The notes beneath the pieces were generated by a model. It was not told where the DNA came from. It made no database searches and saw only the letters and a program-made list of their open reading frames with translations. A DNA stretch of 64,000 nucleotides from contig NZ_GG697169.2 in NCBI RefSeq assembly GCF_000161835.1, forward strand, positions 3,042,575-3,106,574, in the 5' to 3' direction. Of the stretch, positions 9,281-19,312 are shown one piece after another; position 1 is the stretch's first letter, and each line of letters starts with the position of its first letter. Both the position numbers and the translations under genes were made by a program. The stretch comes from Thalassobium sp. R2A62. GTDB taxonomy: Bacteria; Pseudomonadota; Alphaproteobacteria; Rhodobacterales; Rhodobacteraceae.

Positions 9281-10134
9281 GGTGCAATCTCTCTTTGGTC
9301 GATCAACAGGACGTCACCAAACTGTGCGGACAGCATGATGGCAATGGGTTTGGTCAAAGGGCCCTGCGCGGGCTCTAGCGTATCGCTCCACACGATATCC
9401 ACCGCAGACAGGTCAGCGCGCGATTCGCTGTTTATCATGCCACGGATCAAATCGTCGATGGCACTGATTGTCGTTTCTTGCCGGGCGAGATGCGCGGCTT
9501 GCGTCAGTGCCTGTGACAACACGACTGCGGCTGCACGATCAGCCTCTGGCAAACGGACGTTCCGCGATGACATCGCCAATCCGTCTGCCTCTCGGACTGT
9601 GGGCACACCAATGATCTGGATCGGGAAATGCAAATCGCGCACCATCCGTTTGATCACCTGCAGCTGTTGGAAATCCTTTTCGCCAAAGAACGCAAAGTCA
9701 GGCTGTACGATGTTGAACAACCGCGCGACCACGGTCGTGACACCGCGAAAATGGCCGGGTCGTACCTTGCCGTGCAAAGTGTTCGCCAACCGCGTCGTTT
9801 CGACAATGGTTTCGTCCCCTTCGGGATAGATATCGCCGGTGTCAGGGATCAGAACCGTGTCAACGCCAGCCGCCTCTAGCATTACTAAATCGCGGCTTTC
9901 GTTGCGGGGATATGCGTCCAAATCGGTGGCCTCGCCAAACTGGGATGGGTTCACATAGATTGTCGCGATAACACAACTCGCCTTGGCTTTGGCCTGTTCA
10001 ACCAACGCCATGTGGCCGTTGTGCAAGAACCCCATCGTCGGGACCAAGCCGATTGTATCCGTCGGCTTTTTCGACGCGGCGATGCTGCTCCGGATCTCAG
10101 AAATACTACGGCAGACTATCATCAACGCATCCAA
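9277..10134 (-). CDS. panC: Pantoate-beta-alanine ligase
   Basis: A 285-residue pantothenate synthetase that joins pantoate and beta-alanine with ATP. The nucleotidyltransferase HIGH-type motif is HNGHMALV in [13 protein letters not shown], followed by SIYVNPxQF-like [10 protein letters not shown] and [10 protein letters not shown], and the KMSKS-like loop appears as MSSRN. It heads the panC-panB operon. The start is uncertain between ATG 10134 and the in-frame ATG 12 bp downstream. Confidence 0.96.
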   Translation of the reverse strand: MDALMIVCRSISEIRSSIAASKKPTDTIGLVPTMGFLHNGHMALVEQAKAKASCVIATIYVNPSQFGEATDLDAYPRNESRDLVMLEAAGVDTVLIPDTGDIYPEGDETIVETTRLANTLHGKVRPGHFRGVTTVVARLFNIVQPDFAFFGEKDFQQLQVIKRMVRDLHFPIQIIGVPTVREADGLAMSSRNVRLPEADRAAAVVLSQALTQAAHLARQETTISAIDDLIRGMINSESRADLSAVDIVWSDTLEPAQGPLTKPIAIMLSAQFGDVLLIDQREIAP

Positions 10135-10181
10135 CTGGTTTGGCTCTGCGCCGTTCTAACGCGCAGGGCTCGCGATCTCAA

Positions 10182-10667
10182 CTAGCTGCGAGGCGTCAAC
10201 ACGGCCGGCGAAAACAAGACGCCGAACTGTTCGCACCAAATGACCAACGACTTATAGGCGCTCAAATCCTCGCCCATGGGCACGTAATAGGCTTGGTCGC
10301 CTACATTTCCTTTGAGCTGGCCCAACGACAAAAAGGCTTCGCCTTTGACATCCGAACTGCTCTGCGGATCGGGGTGCGCCGACAGCCAGACCTCAAGGTC
10401 CGGACCGTTGGTTACTTCGAATGCGCTGAGCTGGACTTGGATCATACCGTCGGTGTCCCGCACGATCGTGACCTCTCCGGTGCCACGATGGGCCCCGTCC
10501 GCGTCAACCAATGTGCCACCTGCGATGACTGCGAACCCGCTTCCGCCGTCCAAATTCTCGCTGACGACCTCGTCAAACAAAAGTGGTGAAAACAAATACC
10601 ATATGATCGCGCCAAACACGGCACCCATTACAAAGCCCGATCCGAAGAATCCAATAAATCGCCGCAT
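10182..10667 (-). CDS. DM13-domain protein with N-terminal membrane anchor
   Basis: A 161-residue protein. Residues about 5-30 (IGFFGSGFVMGAVFGAIIWYLF) form one membrane segment or uncleaved signal. The rest is a DM13 domain, recognisable from GPDLEVWLS, the LGQLKGNVGDQAYYVP segment and the Cys-bearing VIWCEQFGVLFSPAVL. DM13 domains are proposed to act in electron transfer in the cell envelope; that role is inferred. It lies 47 bp beyond the panC start, same strand. Confidence 0.85.
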   Translation of the reverse strand: MRRFIGFFGSGFVMGAVFGAIIWYLFSPLLFDEVVSENLDGGSGFAVIAGGTLVDADGAHRGTGEVTIVRDTDGMIQVQLSAFEVTNGPDLEVWLSAHPDPQSSSDVKGEAFLSLGQLKGNVGDQAYYVPMGEDLSAYKSLVIWCEQFGVLFSPAVLTPRS

Positions 10668-10814
10668 AACAACCCCTTATGGTCACCTCGAGCCTAACAC
10701 CAAAACCCCCAACCGACCAAGAGGTCGCATTTTCGCGTTTTTGCGTCGGCTGGCTTTGGCGTCTTGCGTGCCAATAGGTCATTGTCTGGGCAACATGTTC
10801 AGGGAATCAATGCT

Positions 10815-13316
10815 ATGAAAACTCAGGTCAAAGCCCTTGTCGTCGGCGGCGGTGCTGTCGGAACCTCAATCGCCTATCACTTGGCCAAAGCCGGTTGGGA
10901 TGACGTGATGTTGCTGGAACGCGACGAGCTCACGTCTGGCTCGACTTGGCACGCGGCTGGTTTGTTGCCTCTGTTCAACATGTCCTACGCGACAACTCAC
11001 ATCCACAAATACTCGGTCGATTTCTATAAATCGCTCGAAGGGGAAACAGGCCTGAACGCGGGCTTTGCGGTCGTCGGCAACCTGCGCATGGCGCAGACAC
11101 AGGAACGCATGGACGAATACATGCTCTATGCGTCGACTGCTGAAACCTGTGATGTGCCCTACGAATGGATGACCCCTGATCAGATCAAGGCGAAATGGCC
11201 CCTGATCCGTACCGAAGACCTCAAGGGTGCTATTTACCACAATACGGACGGCTATATTAACCCTGCGGACGTCACCATGGCGATGGCCAAAGGTGCGCGC
11301 CAACGTGGTGTGATGATCGAACGCAAATGGCAGGCCGACGCCTATCATTGGACGGGCACCCATTGGGAAGTCACCGCCACCAAGATGGTGGAAAAGGGCG
11401 GCAACCTCGTGCCCTCGGACGAACAGATCGTCATCACCGCGGAACATGTCATCACGGCCTCGGGCAACCACGCCCAAACCACCGCGAAAAAGCTAGGGAT
11501 CAAAATCCCCGCCATTCCGGTCGAACACCAGTTCATCGTCATGGACCAAGACCCCGCGCTGGTGGAATACCGCGCCGAGGGCAATCCAGAGCACCCCGTC
11601 ATTCGCGACGCTGACGCGCAATCCTACGTGCGCGAGGAACGCGGCGGCTGGATCTTGGGCGTCTACGAGAAAGACGCACCGGCCCAGTTTGAACACGGTG
11701 TCCCCGATGCCTTCCGCGCCGATCTCTTCCCGCTCGCGCTCGACCGGATCGAAGAGCAATATATGGCGATGATCCACCGCATCCCGTCTTGCGAGGAAAG
11801 CGGGCTCAAGGATGATTTCAACGGCCCGATTTGCTATACACCAGACGGCAACCCGCTCGTGGGTCCGGCACCTGGTTTACGCAATATGTGGCTGGCCGAG
11901 GGCTTCTCGTTTGGCATCACAGCGGCAGGTGGTACAGGCTACTACCTCGCTCAGATGATGGTCGACGGCGAGGCCGAGATCGATATGGCGTCGCTCGACC
12001 CCAAACGCTACGGCAACTGGATGACCACCGAATTTGCAGCACGCAAAAACGAAGAGTGCTACGAACACGTCTACATCCTGCACCACCCCGACGAAGAACG
12101 CCCCGCCTGCCGCCCCTTGCGCACAGCACCAGCGTTTGATCGCCAAAAGGCACGTGGCGCACAGTTCGGCTGGGTCAATGGCTGGGAACGCCCCAACTAT
12201 TATGGCCCGCTTGATGCACCTGAAACCTTTGACTACGACGCGCGATCCTTCCGCCGTGGTGGCTGGTGGCAGCACGCTGTCGATGAGGCCAAATCCATCC
12301 GCGAGGGTGTTGGCCTGATCGACGCAACCGCGTTTACCAAACACATCGTTCGCGGTCCCGGTGCCACGCAGTTCCTCGATTGGTTCACCTGCAACAAACT
12401 GCCCAAGATTGGCCGGATCAACCTGACCTATGCGCTGACCTCTGCTGGTACGACGCGCACCGAATACACCATCGTGCGCAACGGCGAGAACGACTATTAC
12501 CTCGTGTCTGCTGGTGCTTGGACAGCCTATGACGCCGACTTCTTGCGCAAAGCGGCCGAGGATAAGATGGACGAATTCGGCTATGTCGAAATCCACGATG
12601 TCACGACCCAATGGGGCGTCTTTGCCATCGCAGGTCCAAAATCCCGCGATGTCTTGAACGCTGTCATCAACGACGCCGATCCAGCAACGGCGTTGTCGAA
12701 CAAACGCTTCCCATGGCTGTCGGCACGCCAGATCGAACTGGGCATGTGCCCCGTCAACGCGATCCGCGTGGCCTATACCGGCGAGCTGGGTTGGGAATTG
12801 CACCACCCGATCGAGATGCAGAACTATCTCTTTGATCTGCTCGAAACGGCGGGTGAACCACACGGAATGAAGCTGGTCGGTGCGCGTGCGCAAAACTGGC
12901 TGCGTCAGGAAAAATCCTATCGTGCGTTCGGCAACGAACTGGGCCGCGATGCGACACCAGCCGAGGCTGATTTGCCGCGCTTTATTGACCTGTCAAAAGA
13001 GTTCCACGGCAAACAAGCAATGCAAGACACTGGCATTCGCAGCACCTGTGTGACCCTGCTGATTGATGGACCGGATGACGCTGATCCATGGGGCCACGAG
13101 GCGCTCTATCACGGCGATACACGCGTTGGGCGTTTGACGTCTGGTGGCTATTCCGTGGCGTTCGAAAAGAGCATCGGCATGGGCTATGTCCCCGTTGATC
13201 TAGCTGTTCCGGGCACAGTGCTGCAGGTGAAAATGCAGGACAAACTGTTCACGGCAACCATCACCGAAGACAGCCCCTACGACCCCAAGAACGCGACCAT
13301 CCGCGTCGACGCCTAA
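10815..13316 (+). CDS. FAD-dependent dimethylglycine/sarcosine dehydrogenase-like protein with GcvT domain
   Basis: An 834-residue fusion. The N-terminal half is a DAO-type flavoprotein (VVGGGAVGTSIAYHLAKAG, LLERDELTSGSTWHAAGL), the middle is the FAO linker region, and the C-terminal half is an aminomethyltransferase (GcvT) domain with TAYDADFLRKA and VAYTGELGWELHHP. Family members demethylate dimethylglycine, sarcosine or related amines and pass the methyl group to tetrahydrofolate, part of glycine betaine breakdown in marine bacteria. ATG 10815 is chosen because the dinucleotide fold begins right after it. It is convergent with another FAD oxidoreductase, with 1 bp between stops. Exact amine substrate unknown. 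Confidence 0.9.
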   Translation: MKTQVKALVVGGGAVGTSIAYHLAKAGWDDVMLLERDELTSGSTWHAAGLLPLFNMSYATTHIHKYSVDFYKSLEGETGLNAGFAVVGNLRMAQTQERMDEYMLYASTAETCDVPYEWMTPDQIKAKWPLIRTEDLKGAIYHNTDGYINPADVTMAMAKGARQRGVMIERKWQADAYHWTGTHWEVTATKMVEKGGNLVPSDEQIVITAEHVITASGNHAQTTAKKLGIKIPAIPVEHQFIVMDQDPALVEYRAEGNPEHPVIRDADAQSYVREERGGWILGVYEKDAPAQFEHGVPDAFRADLFPLALDRIEEQYMAMIHRIPSCEESGLKDDFNGPICYTPDGNPLVGPAPGLRNMWLAEGFSFGITAAGGTGYYLAQMMVDGEAEIDMASLDPKRYGNWMTTEFAARKNEECYEHVYILHHPDEERPACRPLRTAPAFDRQKARGAQFGWVNGWERPNYYGPLDAPETFDYDARSFRRGGWWQHAVDEAKSIREGVGLIDATAFTKHIVRGPGATQFLDWFTCNKLPKIGRINLTYALTSAGTTRTEYTIVRNGENDYYLVSAGAWTAYDADFLRKAAEDKMDEFGYVEIHDVTTQWGVFAIAGPKSRDVLNAVINDADPATALSNKRFPWLSARQIELGMCPVNAIRVAYTGELGWELHHPIEMQNYLFDLLETAGEPHGMKLVGARAQNWLRQEKSYRAFGNELGRDATPAEADLPRFIDLSKEFHGKQAMQDTGIRSTCVTLLIDGPDDADPWGHEALYHGDTRVGRLTSGGYSVAFEKSIGMGYVPVDLAVPGTVLQVKMQDKLFTATITEDSPYDPKNATIRVDA

Positions 13317-13317
13317 C

Positions 13318-14394
13318 CTATGATCTGAGACGGTCCGGCAGCAGCTGGGCCGTCACATCAGTCCCCAGCTCTGATGGTCGCCCGCTAACCATATCGGCCA
13401 GAAACTGGCTGGCTGCGGGGGATGTCTGGATGCCGTAGCCGCCCTGACAGGCACACCACACCCAGCTCGCGTCTGCAGGATCGGGCCCCAAAACCAATGA
13501 CCGATCTGGCGCGAAGGTGCGCAGGCCCGCCCATGAGGACAGTAATCGCGTCACTGGTTCGGTCACATGCGCTTCGTATCGGGCGAACCCCTCGGCCAGA
13601 ACCATATCGTCGGCCCATGCGTCATGCGGCTCGACCAGTTCCTCATCCGCAGGAGACACCAACAACGCACCTGCGTCAGGTTTCGCATACCATGTCTCGC
13701 CCGGGCCAAAGATCATAGGCCAGCTGCTTACATCGTGGCCGCCGGGCGCTGGGATGCGGCCCATTGATCGGCGCAGCGGTGTGGCACCCAATGGCGCGAC
13801 GCCCGCCAGTTTGGCGACTTGATCGACCCAAGCACCCGCCGCGTTGACGATCACACGGGCCTCATAGGTCTCGCCAGCCTCGACAACCCAACCCGTGGGA
13901 ATTTTGCGAATGGCCGTGACCCCTGCGCCGGTGACCACCCGACCACCGTTGGCGCGGGCATCTGCGGCAAAACATTGGATCAACCGATCCGTATCAATAT
14001 CCAGCGCGTCCGAATGCCACGCGGCGCGGTCCACGACGTTGGGGTTCAAAATCGGCAACATCGCGCGGGCTTCTTCAACGCTCATCGCGTTTAGCGACAT
14101 GGTTTTGCAATCGGCGGCAAAATCCTCGGCGGTATCTGCGGTGCCAATCATCATCAAACCACGTGGCGACAGAAACCCGCCATGCGCAGTCTCGTGGTAG
14201 ATGCGGCTCGCGGCATTCAGCGCGACGGTCGAGGGTTTGCCATAACTTTCCTCGAACAACGCGGCTGACCGCCCCGAGGCGTGATAGCCTAGCGCACTCT
14301 CGCTCTCGAGCAATAAAATGGATCCCAATTCGGACAAACGAGCAGCCGCAGATGCGCCTGCCATTCCCCCGCCAATAATCAAAAAGTCTATCAT
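13318..14394 (-). CDS. DAO-family FAD-dependent oxidoreductase
   Basis: A 358-residue flavoprotein: FLIIGGGMAGASAAARLSELG at the N-terminus is the FAD fold, followed by LLLESESALGYHASGRSAALF and the C-terminal CACQGGYGIQTSPAASQFLADM. It resembles glycine/D-amino-acid oxidases and D-arginine dehydrogenases. It is soluble and without signal peptide. Its nearest neighbour is the convergent dimethylglycine-dehydrogenase-like gene, which hints at amine catabolism, but substrate is not shown. Confidence 0.88.
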   Translation of the reverse strand: MIDFLIIGGGMAGASAAARLSELGSILLLESESALGYHASGRSAALFEESYGKPSTVALNAASRIYHETAHGGFLSPRGLMMIGTADTAEDFAADCKTMSLNAMSVEEARAMLPILNPNVVDRAAWHSDALDIDTDRLIQCFAADARANGGRVVTGAGVTAIRKIPTGWVVEAGETYEARVIVNAAGAWVDQVAKLAGVAPLGATPLRRSMGRIPAPGGHDVSSWPMIFGPGETWYAKPDAGALLVSPADEELVEPHDAWADDMVLAEGFARYEAHVTEPVTRLLSSWAGLRTFAPDRSLVLGPDPADASWVWCACQGGYGIQTSPAASQFLADMVSGRPSELGTDVTAQLLPDRLRS

Positions 14395-14426
14395 TCAAAA
14401 ACTCTGGCACGCCGTGATCCAAAGGA

Positions 14427-14456
14427 AAAGGCCCACGCTTGCGCGCGGGCCTTTGA
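14427..14456 (-). terminator. Terminator of the purine transporter operon
   Basis: On the minus strand a GC-rich stem (AAAGGCCCGCGC with GCGTGGGCCTTT, loop GCAA) lies about 45 bp after the BMP gene stop and runs into TTTTCC. This is a good rho-independent terminator shape. Confidence 0.7.
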
Positions 14457-14499
14457 GTTTGATTTTGACCGCCCCGTGATCGGGACGCAGCACCCTCGC

Positions 14500-15579
14500 T
14501 TATTGCGGGATGTCGCCTGTTAGGCCTTCAATGTAGAAGCCCATGCCAGCCAATGTGCCATCGTCAGCAGTCTCGCCTTCAGCCAACCAGACCGAACCGT
14601 CCTGCTTGTTGATTGGGCCAGTGAACGCGTGGTACTCGCCCGATGCGAGGCTGTCGCGCAGTGCTTCTGCTTCTGCTTTGATGTCGGCAGGAACTGCGTC
14701 GGTGATTTCACCGATTGCAACCATGCCAGCGCCAATGCCGTCCCATGTGTCAACGCTTGCCCATGTGCCGTCGATGACGGCCTGTGTACGTGCGATGTAG
14801 TAAGGCGCCCAGTCGTCGATGATCGACGATACGCGTGGGCTTGGGCCGAACTGTGCCATGTCAGATGCCTGACCAAAGCCGATCACGCCGCCAGCGTCTT
14901 GAGCCGCAGCCAAAGGCGCAGTCGAGTCTGTGTGCTGCATGATAACGTCAGCACCTTGCTCGATCAGAACTTTGGCAGCTTCAGCTTCCTGCGCTGGGTC
15001 GAACCATGTGTAGACCCAAACGATCTTGAACTCGACGTCAGGGTTTACGCGGCTTGCGTGCAGATAGGCCGAGTTGATGCCACGGATAACTTCTGGGATC
15101 GGGAAGGATCCGATGTAACCGATGATATTGCTCTCGGTCATCTTGCCCGCGATGTGGCCCTGAACAGCACGACCTTCGTAGAAGCGTGCAGAGTATGTGG
15201 ACACGTTACCGGCGCGCTTAAAGCCAGTGGCGTGCTCGAATTTTACGTCTGGGAATTTGGCCGCAACGTTGATGGTCGGGTCCATGTAGCCGAACGATGT
15301 TGTAAAGATCAGGTCAGCACCTTCCAGTGCCATCTGTGTCATCACACGCTCAGCGTCTGCACCTTCTGGCACGCTTTCAACGAACACAGTTTCTACTGCG
15401 TCACCGAAATGCTCTTCGACGGCCAAACGGCCTTCGTTGTGCTCGTAGGTCCAGCCGCCGTCGCCCACTGGGCCGACATATACAAAGCCGACTTTGGTAG
15501 GCTCGTGGCCTGCAGCCATCGCACCTGTTGCGAGGCCAAGTGCAACTGCCGCACCGGTCATGATGTTGGTAAATTTCAT
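14500..15579 (-). CDS. BMP-family ABC transporter substrate-binding protein
   Basis: A 359-residue periplasmic binding protein of the Bmp/Med/PnrA family, which in characterised cases binds purine nucleosides or related purines. The signal peptide is MKFTNIMTGAAVALGLATGAMA, followed by KVGFVYVGPVGDGGWTYEHNEG, which matches the family ligand pocket start. I choose ATG 15579 since the signal peptide begins there. It is the last gene of the operon with two permeases, an ATPase and xdhABC, which points to xanthine, hypoxanthine or another purine as ligand (inference). Confidence 0.92.
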   Translation of the reverse strand: MKFTNIMTGAAVALGLATGAMAAGHEPTKVGFVYVGPVGDGGWTYEHNEGRLAVEEHFGDAVETVFVESVPEGADAERVMTQMALEGADLIFTTSFGYMDPTINVAAKFPDVKFEHATGFKRAGNVSTYSARFYEGRAVQGHIAGKMTESNIIGYIGSFPIPEVIRGINSAYLHASRVNPDVEFKIVWVYTWFDPAQEAEAAKVLIEQGADVIMQHTDSTAPLAAAQDAGGVIGFGQASDMAQFGPSPRVSSIIDDWAPYYIARTQAVIDGTWASVDTWDGIGAGMVAIGEITDAVPADIKAEAEALRDSLASGEYHAFTGPINKQDGSVWLAEGETADDGTLAGMGFYIEGLTGDIPQ

Positions 15580-15619
15580 AGGTAGGTTTCCCCCTGGTTG
15601 GTCTTGAGCAGCGCCTCGA

Positions 15620-16720
15620 TTAGCTCGAGGCATGGAACGTCCGGCCCAATGAACCGGGCGCGCGTCCCGCGGACATTACGACAAGGACGATGATCGTGGC
15701 TAGATATGGAGACATCGAAAGCCACAAAGTTTCGTTCCGAAACAGATTAATTCCGAAAATGCTGTTAAAAATGGCAGTGATTGCCGCAAAGATCGCAAAA
15801 ACAATCGCGCATTTGATCCATCCGGATGCTGATTCTTGCCGGCCCGACCTGCGCAATAGACCGTAGACGATCAAGAGAATCACCGCAGTTGCGGTCGACA
15901 ACCAAATCAGCACTTCAACCAATGGCAGCGAAGCCGCCTGTAGGTTCAACTGTAGCACAGTGACCCCACCAAAGAGATAGGCACCTAGCAACGCACGTAC
16001 GGGCTTCCAACTGGCAAAGACAACAATCGCGAGCGCGATCCATCCAGCACCTGCCGTCATTCCTTCGGTCCACTGCGGCACACGAACCAGACTGATATAG
16101 GCCCCGCCCAAACCTGCGCAGGCCCCGCCAATCGCAATCGCCATCAACCGTATGCGCACAACCTTGTAGCCCAGCGCATGCGCTGCATCATGGTTCTCAC
16201 CCACAGCGCGCAACACCAGACCGGCCCGCGAATATTTAAGCATCCACCAAACGGCGACTGTCAGCGCCAGACCGACATAGACCATCAAATCGTGGCTGAA
16301 CAAAATCCGCCCAACGATTGGCAGATCACTGAACACGGGCAGGTCGAGCCGCATAGACGTCGGCCCGCGTACACCCTGATATCCCTGACCCAACAGCGCA
16401 CTTAGCCCCAAACCAAACAACGTCAGTGCCAGACCACTGGCCACTTGGTTCGCCATCAACACTTGGGTCAAAAAGCCAAAGACCAGCGATAGCAGCGCCC
16501 CACCGATCGCCGCACCGGCAAATCCCAAAACAGGGCTGCCGCTTTCGACTCCGACAATAAACCCACAGATCGCGCCTGTGATCATCATTCCCTCAACTCC
16601 GAGGTTCAGAACACCGGCACGCTCGACCACCAATTCGCCGAGTGCTGCCAGCAGAATTGGTGTCGCCGCAACCATGAGCGACGCGATCAGAATGACCAGA
16701 CTGATTGATGATCCGTCCAT
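15620..16720 (-). CDS. ABC transporter permease (BMP/nucleoside type)
   Basis: A 366-residue integral membrane protein with about ten hydrophobic segments and the BPD_transp_2 signature region ERAGVLNLGVEGMMITGAICGF near residues 32-53, plus ALGYKVVRIRLMAIAIGGACAGLGGAY. It is one of two permeases for the BMP binding protein. Its start abuts the stop of the upstream permease. The C-terminal tail after residue 290 adds extra hydrophobic segments and is longer than in many homologues. Confidence 0.92.
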   Translation of the reverse strand: MDGSSISLVILIASLMVAATPILLAALGELVVERAGVLNLGVEGMMITGAICGFIVGVESGSPVLGFAGAAIGGALLSLVFGFLTQVLMANQVASGLALTLFGLGLSALLGQGYQGVRGPTSMRLDLPVFSDLPIVGRILFSHDLMVYVGLALTVAVWWMLKYSRAGLVLRAVGENHDAAHALGYKVVRIRLMAIAIGGACAGLGGAYISLVRVPQWTEGMTAGAGWIALAIVVFASWKPVRALLGAYLFGGVTVLQLNLQAASLPLVEVLIWLSTATAVILLIVYGLLRRSGRQESASGWIKCAIVFAIFAAITAIFNSIFGINLFRNETLWLSMSPYLATIIVLVVMSAGRAPGSLGRTFHASS

Positions 16721-17802
16721 TATGCAATACCCCGCTTAACTCGTTTCAGCGAAAAGTTCGTGAACACGTCCATTCCTAGCAAGAAGAACAACAGCATCCC
16801 TTGGAACATTTGAATGGCGGCTCCAGGCAGGCCCAGATTGCTCTGAGCAATCTCGCCACCAATATACGTCAGCGCCATCAACGCACCTGCAGCCAAAATT
16901 CCAAACGGATTCAATCGACCCAGAAACGCCACAATGATCGCCGTAAAGCCATAGCCCACGTTAAAGTCGATCGTGATCTGACCCGCAGGGCCGGAGACTT
17001 CGAAAAGACCTGCAAGACCGGCCAAGACACCAGACGCTCCAAGGCAGAAAAAGATCAACCGCCCGGGGCTCACGCCCGAGAATTTCGCGGCACGGGGGCT
17101 TTGGCCCGATAGCTTGATGTTAAAGCCCATGATGTGACGGTTCAGCAAAATATGCGCAACGATCACGGCAACCAATGCGGCCACCACGCCCCAGTGAATA
17201 CCCGATCCTGCAATCAACTCTTTGTTCGCGGCGCTGGCGTATTGCTGCAAATTCCGCGAACCCGGAAAGCCCATGCCATCGGGGTTCTTGAGAACACCCA
17301 AGGCCGCCGCCGACAGCAATGCTTCGGCGACATAAACCATCATCAACGTCACCAGAATTTCACTAGTTCCGCGCCGCACTCTAAGAAACGCAGGCACTAA
17401 CGCCCACAACAGGCCGCCCACGGCCCCGCCGATCACCATCAGTGGAAAGATGATCCAGCTTTCCCATGGATAAAACGCCAGCCCCACGGCCGCGCCAGTG
17501 ACGGCCGCGATGACATACTGGCCTTCGGCACCGATGTTCCAAATCCCCGCGCGAAAGCCTAACGAAAGCCCCAGCGCGATCAGGACCAATGGCGCACCTT
17601 TGATCAACAATTGCGGTCGGTAGTAGAACGAAAACTCGCCGAACAGCGGTTCCCAGAAAATCACTTTGATCGCGGTCAACGGCTCTTTGCCCAACAGCGC
17701 GAACATCAAGCCACCTGCAATCATTGTCATTACAACAGCAAGAAGCGGCGCACCAATCGCCCAGCCACGCGACGGCGTGGGTCGTTTTTCAAGCTTCCAC
17801 AT
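16720..17802 (-). CDS. ABC transporter permease (BMP/nucleoside type)
   Basis: A 360-residue membrane protein, the partner permease of the same importer. The conserved GFRAGIWNIGAEGQYVIAAVTG near residues 83-104 marks the family, as do GFNIKLSGQSPRAAKFSG and GYGFTAIIVAFLGRLNPFG. It overlaps the ATPase gene end by 14 bp, so translation is probably coupled. Confidence 0.93.
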   Translation of the reverse strand: MWKLEKRPTPSRGWAIGAPLLAVVMTMIAGGLMFALLGKEPLTAIKVIFWEPLFGEFSFYYRPQLLIKGAPLVLIALGLSLGFRAGIWNIGAEGQYVIAAVTGAAVGLAFYPWESWIIFPLMVIGGAVGGLLWALVPAFLRVRRGTSEILVTLMMVYVAEALLSAAALGVLKNPDGMGFPGSRNLQQYASAANKELIAGSGIHWGVVAALVAVIVAHILLNRHIMGFNIKLSGQSPRAAKFSGVSPGRLIFFCLGASGVLAGLAGLFEVSGPAGQITIDFNVGYGFTAIIVAFLGRLNPFGILAAGALMALTYIGGEIAQSNLGLPGAAIQMFQGMLLFFLLGMDVFTNFSLKRVKRGIA

Positions 17803-19312
17803 GAGCGACCTCCATATCGTGGGCGCCGCCCAACATCAGACCAATCTCGTCCACGCTCAGCCCACTGGCGGCACGCGGCGCACTCAACCGGCCTTCGTTC
17901 AGCGCGGCGAACCGGTCACTGATTTCCATTAATTCATCGAGGTCCTGACTGATCACAATGACCGCCGCACCCCCCGTCGCCAGATCTAGCAAAGCCTGCC
18001 GGATCGATGCGGCCGCTGCGGCGTCCACGCCCCACGTCGGTTGGTTCACGACCAACACCTCTGGGCGTTGCATAACTTCGCGGCCAATCACGTATTTCTG
18101 CAGGTTGCCGCCCGACAGCGCGCGCGCAGCAACATCCGGCCCAGGTGTACGTACGTCGAACTGTTCGATGATCTGTTCAGCAAACTTTCGCGCTGAACCC
18201 CAGTTCACAAACCCTCGATTTGTCAGCCCTTCGCGCACAGTACCGGTTAGGACAGCGTTCTCCGTCAGGCTCATGTCAGGCGCGGCCGCATGGCCTAGCC
18301 GTTCTTCGGGTGCGCAAAGCAGGCCCAGACCGCGGCGCGCATTTGGCCCCAACCGGCCAATGTCTGCGCCATGCAATTGCACAGCTCCGGCTTCGACCAA
18401 AATCTCGCCTGAAAGGGCCGCCAGCAGTTCATCCTGCCCGTTGCCCGCAACACCGCCAATCCCCAGCACTTCGCCCGCTCGGACCTCGACACTGATATCG
18501 CGCAGCGACGTGCCAAATGCGCTGGGCGAGGCGGCCGAGACACTATTGAGCGCCAAAATGACATCACCCATCTCGCGGGCGGCACGTTCGGGCGTGTGCA
18601 GTGTTCCACCGACCATCATTTCGGCCATCGTCCGAGCGGTCTCGACCTTGGGGTCGCACTTGCCGACCACCTTGCCCATTCGCAAAACTGTGGCGGCATC
18701 ACACAGTGTCCGAATTTCCTCGAGCTTGTGCGAAATATACAAAATCGCTGTCCCTTCGGCGCTAAGCTTGCGCAGGGTCTCGAACAAAATATCGACTTCT
18801 TGTGGCGTCAGAACGCTTGTCGGTTCGTCCATGATCAAAAGCTTGGGATCTTGCAACAAACACCGGATAATTTCGACCCGCTGCTGCTCGCCTGCGGATA
18901 GATCACCGACAATGCGGTCAGGGTCCAATGGCAGGCCGTAGGTTTCGGATACGTTCCGGATTTCAGCAGCTAGCTGGCGTTGATTGGGCGGGTTTTCCAT
19001 CCCTAGCGCGATGTTCTCGGCGACGTTCAATGCGTCAAACAGACTGAAATGCTGGAACACCATCGCGACACCGGATGCCCGCGCCACACGCGGCTCAGCT
19101 GGGGCAAAGGTGGTGCCGCTCAGAGTCATGGCTCCTGCGTCTGGCTTAACCAGACCATAGATCATCTTGACCAGGGTCGACTTGCCTGCGCCGTTTTCTC
19201 CGAGCAACGCATGCACTTCGCCGCGCTCGATCTCGAAAGACACATCATCGTTTGCCACGACGCCAGGATAGGCTTTGGTCAGCCCCTCTAACGTCAATAG
19301 TATGTCACTCAT
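17789..19312 (-). CDS. ABC transporter ATP-binding protein with two ABC domains
   Basis: A 507-residue ATPase. The first ABC domain has Walker A GENGAGKS near residues 38-45, signature LSAGEQQRVEI and Walker B LLIMDEPTSVL. The second has a degenerate Walker A (GGVAGNGQDELL), as usual in sugar/nucleoside-type twin ATPases, and signature LSGGNLQKYVIGRE. I start at ATG 19312 rather than farther upstream because this ATG overlaps the xdhC stop and opens with the family N-terminus ILLTLEGLTKAYPGVVAND. It powers the BMP-type importer. Confidence 0.94.
   Translation of the reverse strand: MSDILLTLEGLTKAYPGVVANDDVSFEIERGEVHALLGENGAGKSTLVKMIYGLVKPDAGAMTLSGTTFAPAEPRVARASGVAMVFQHFSLFDALNVAENIALGMENPPNQRQLAAEIRNVSETYGLPLDPDRIVGDLSAGEQQRVEIIRCLLQDPKLLIMDEPTSVLTPQEVDILFETLRKLSAEGTAILYISHKLEEIRTLCDAATVLRMGKVVGKCDPKVETARTMAEMMVGGTLHTPERAAREMGDVILALNSVSAASPSAFGTSLRDISVEVRAGEVLGIGGVAGNGQDELLAALSGEILVEAGAVQLHGADIGRLGPNARRGLGLLCAPEERLGHAAAPDMSLTENAVLTGTVREGLTNRGFVNWGSARKFAEQIIEQFDVRTPGPDVAARALSGGNLQKYVIGREVMQRPEVLVVNQPTWGVDAAAAASIRQALLDLATGGAAVIVISQDLDELMEISDRFAALNEGRLSAPRAASGLSVDEIGLMLGGAHDMEVAHVEA

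Noticed and set aside
11877-12893. Minus-strand frame of 338 codons
   Set aside because: Antisense to the GcvT-type flavoprotein gene, with no protein-like motif.
14629-15585. Plus-strand frame of 318 codons
   Set aside because: Antisense to the BMP binding protein gene.
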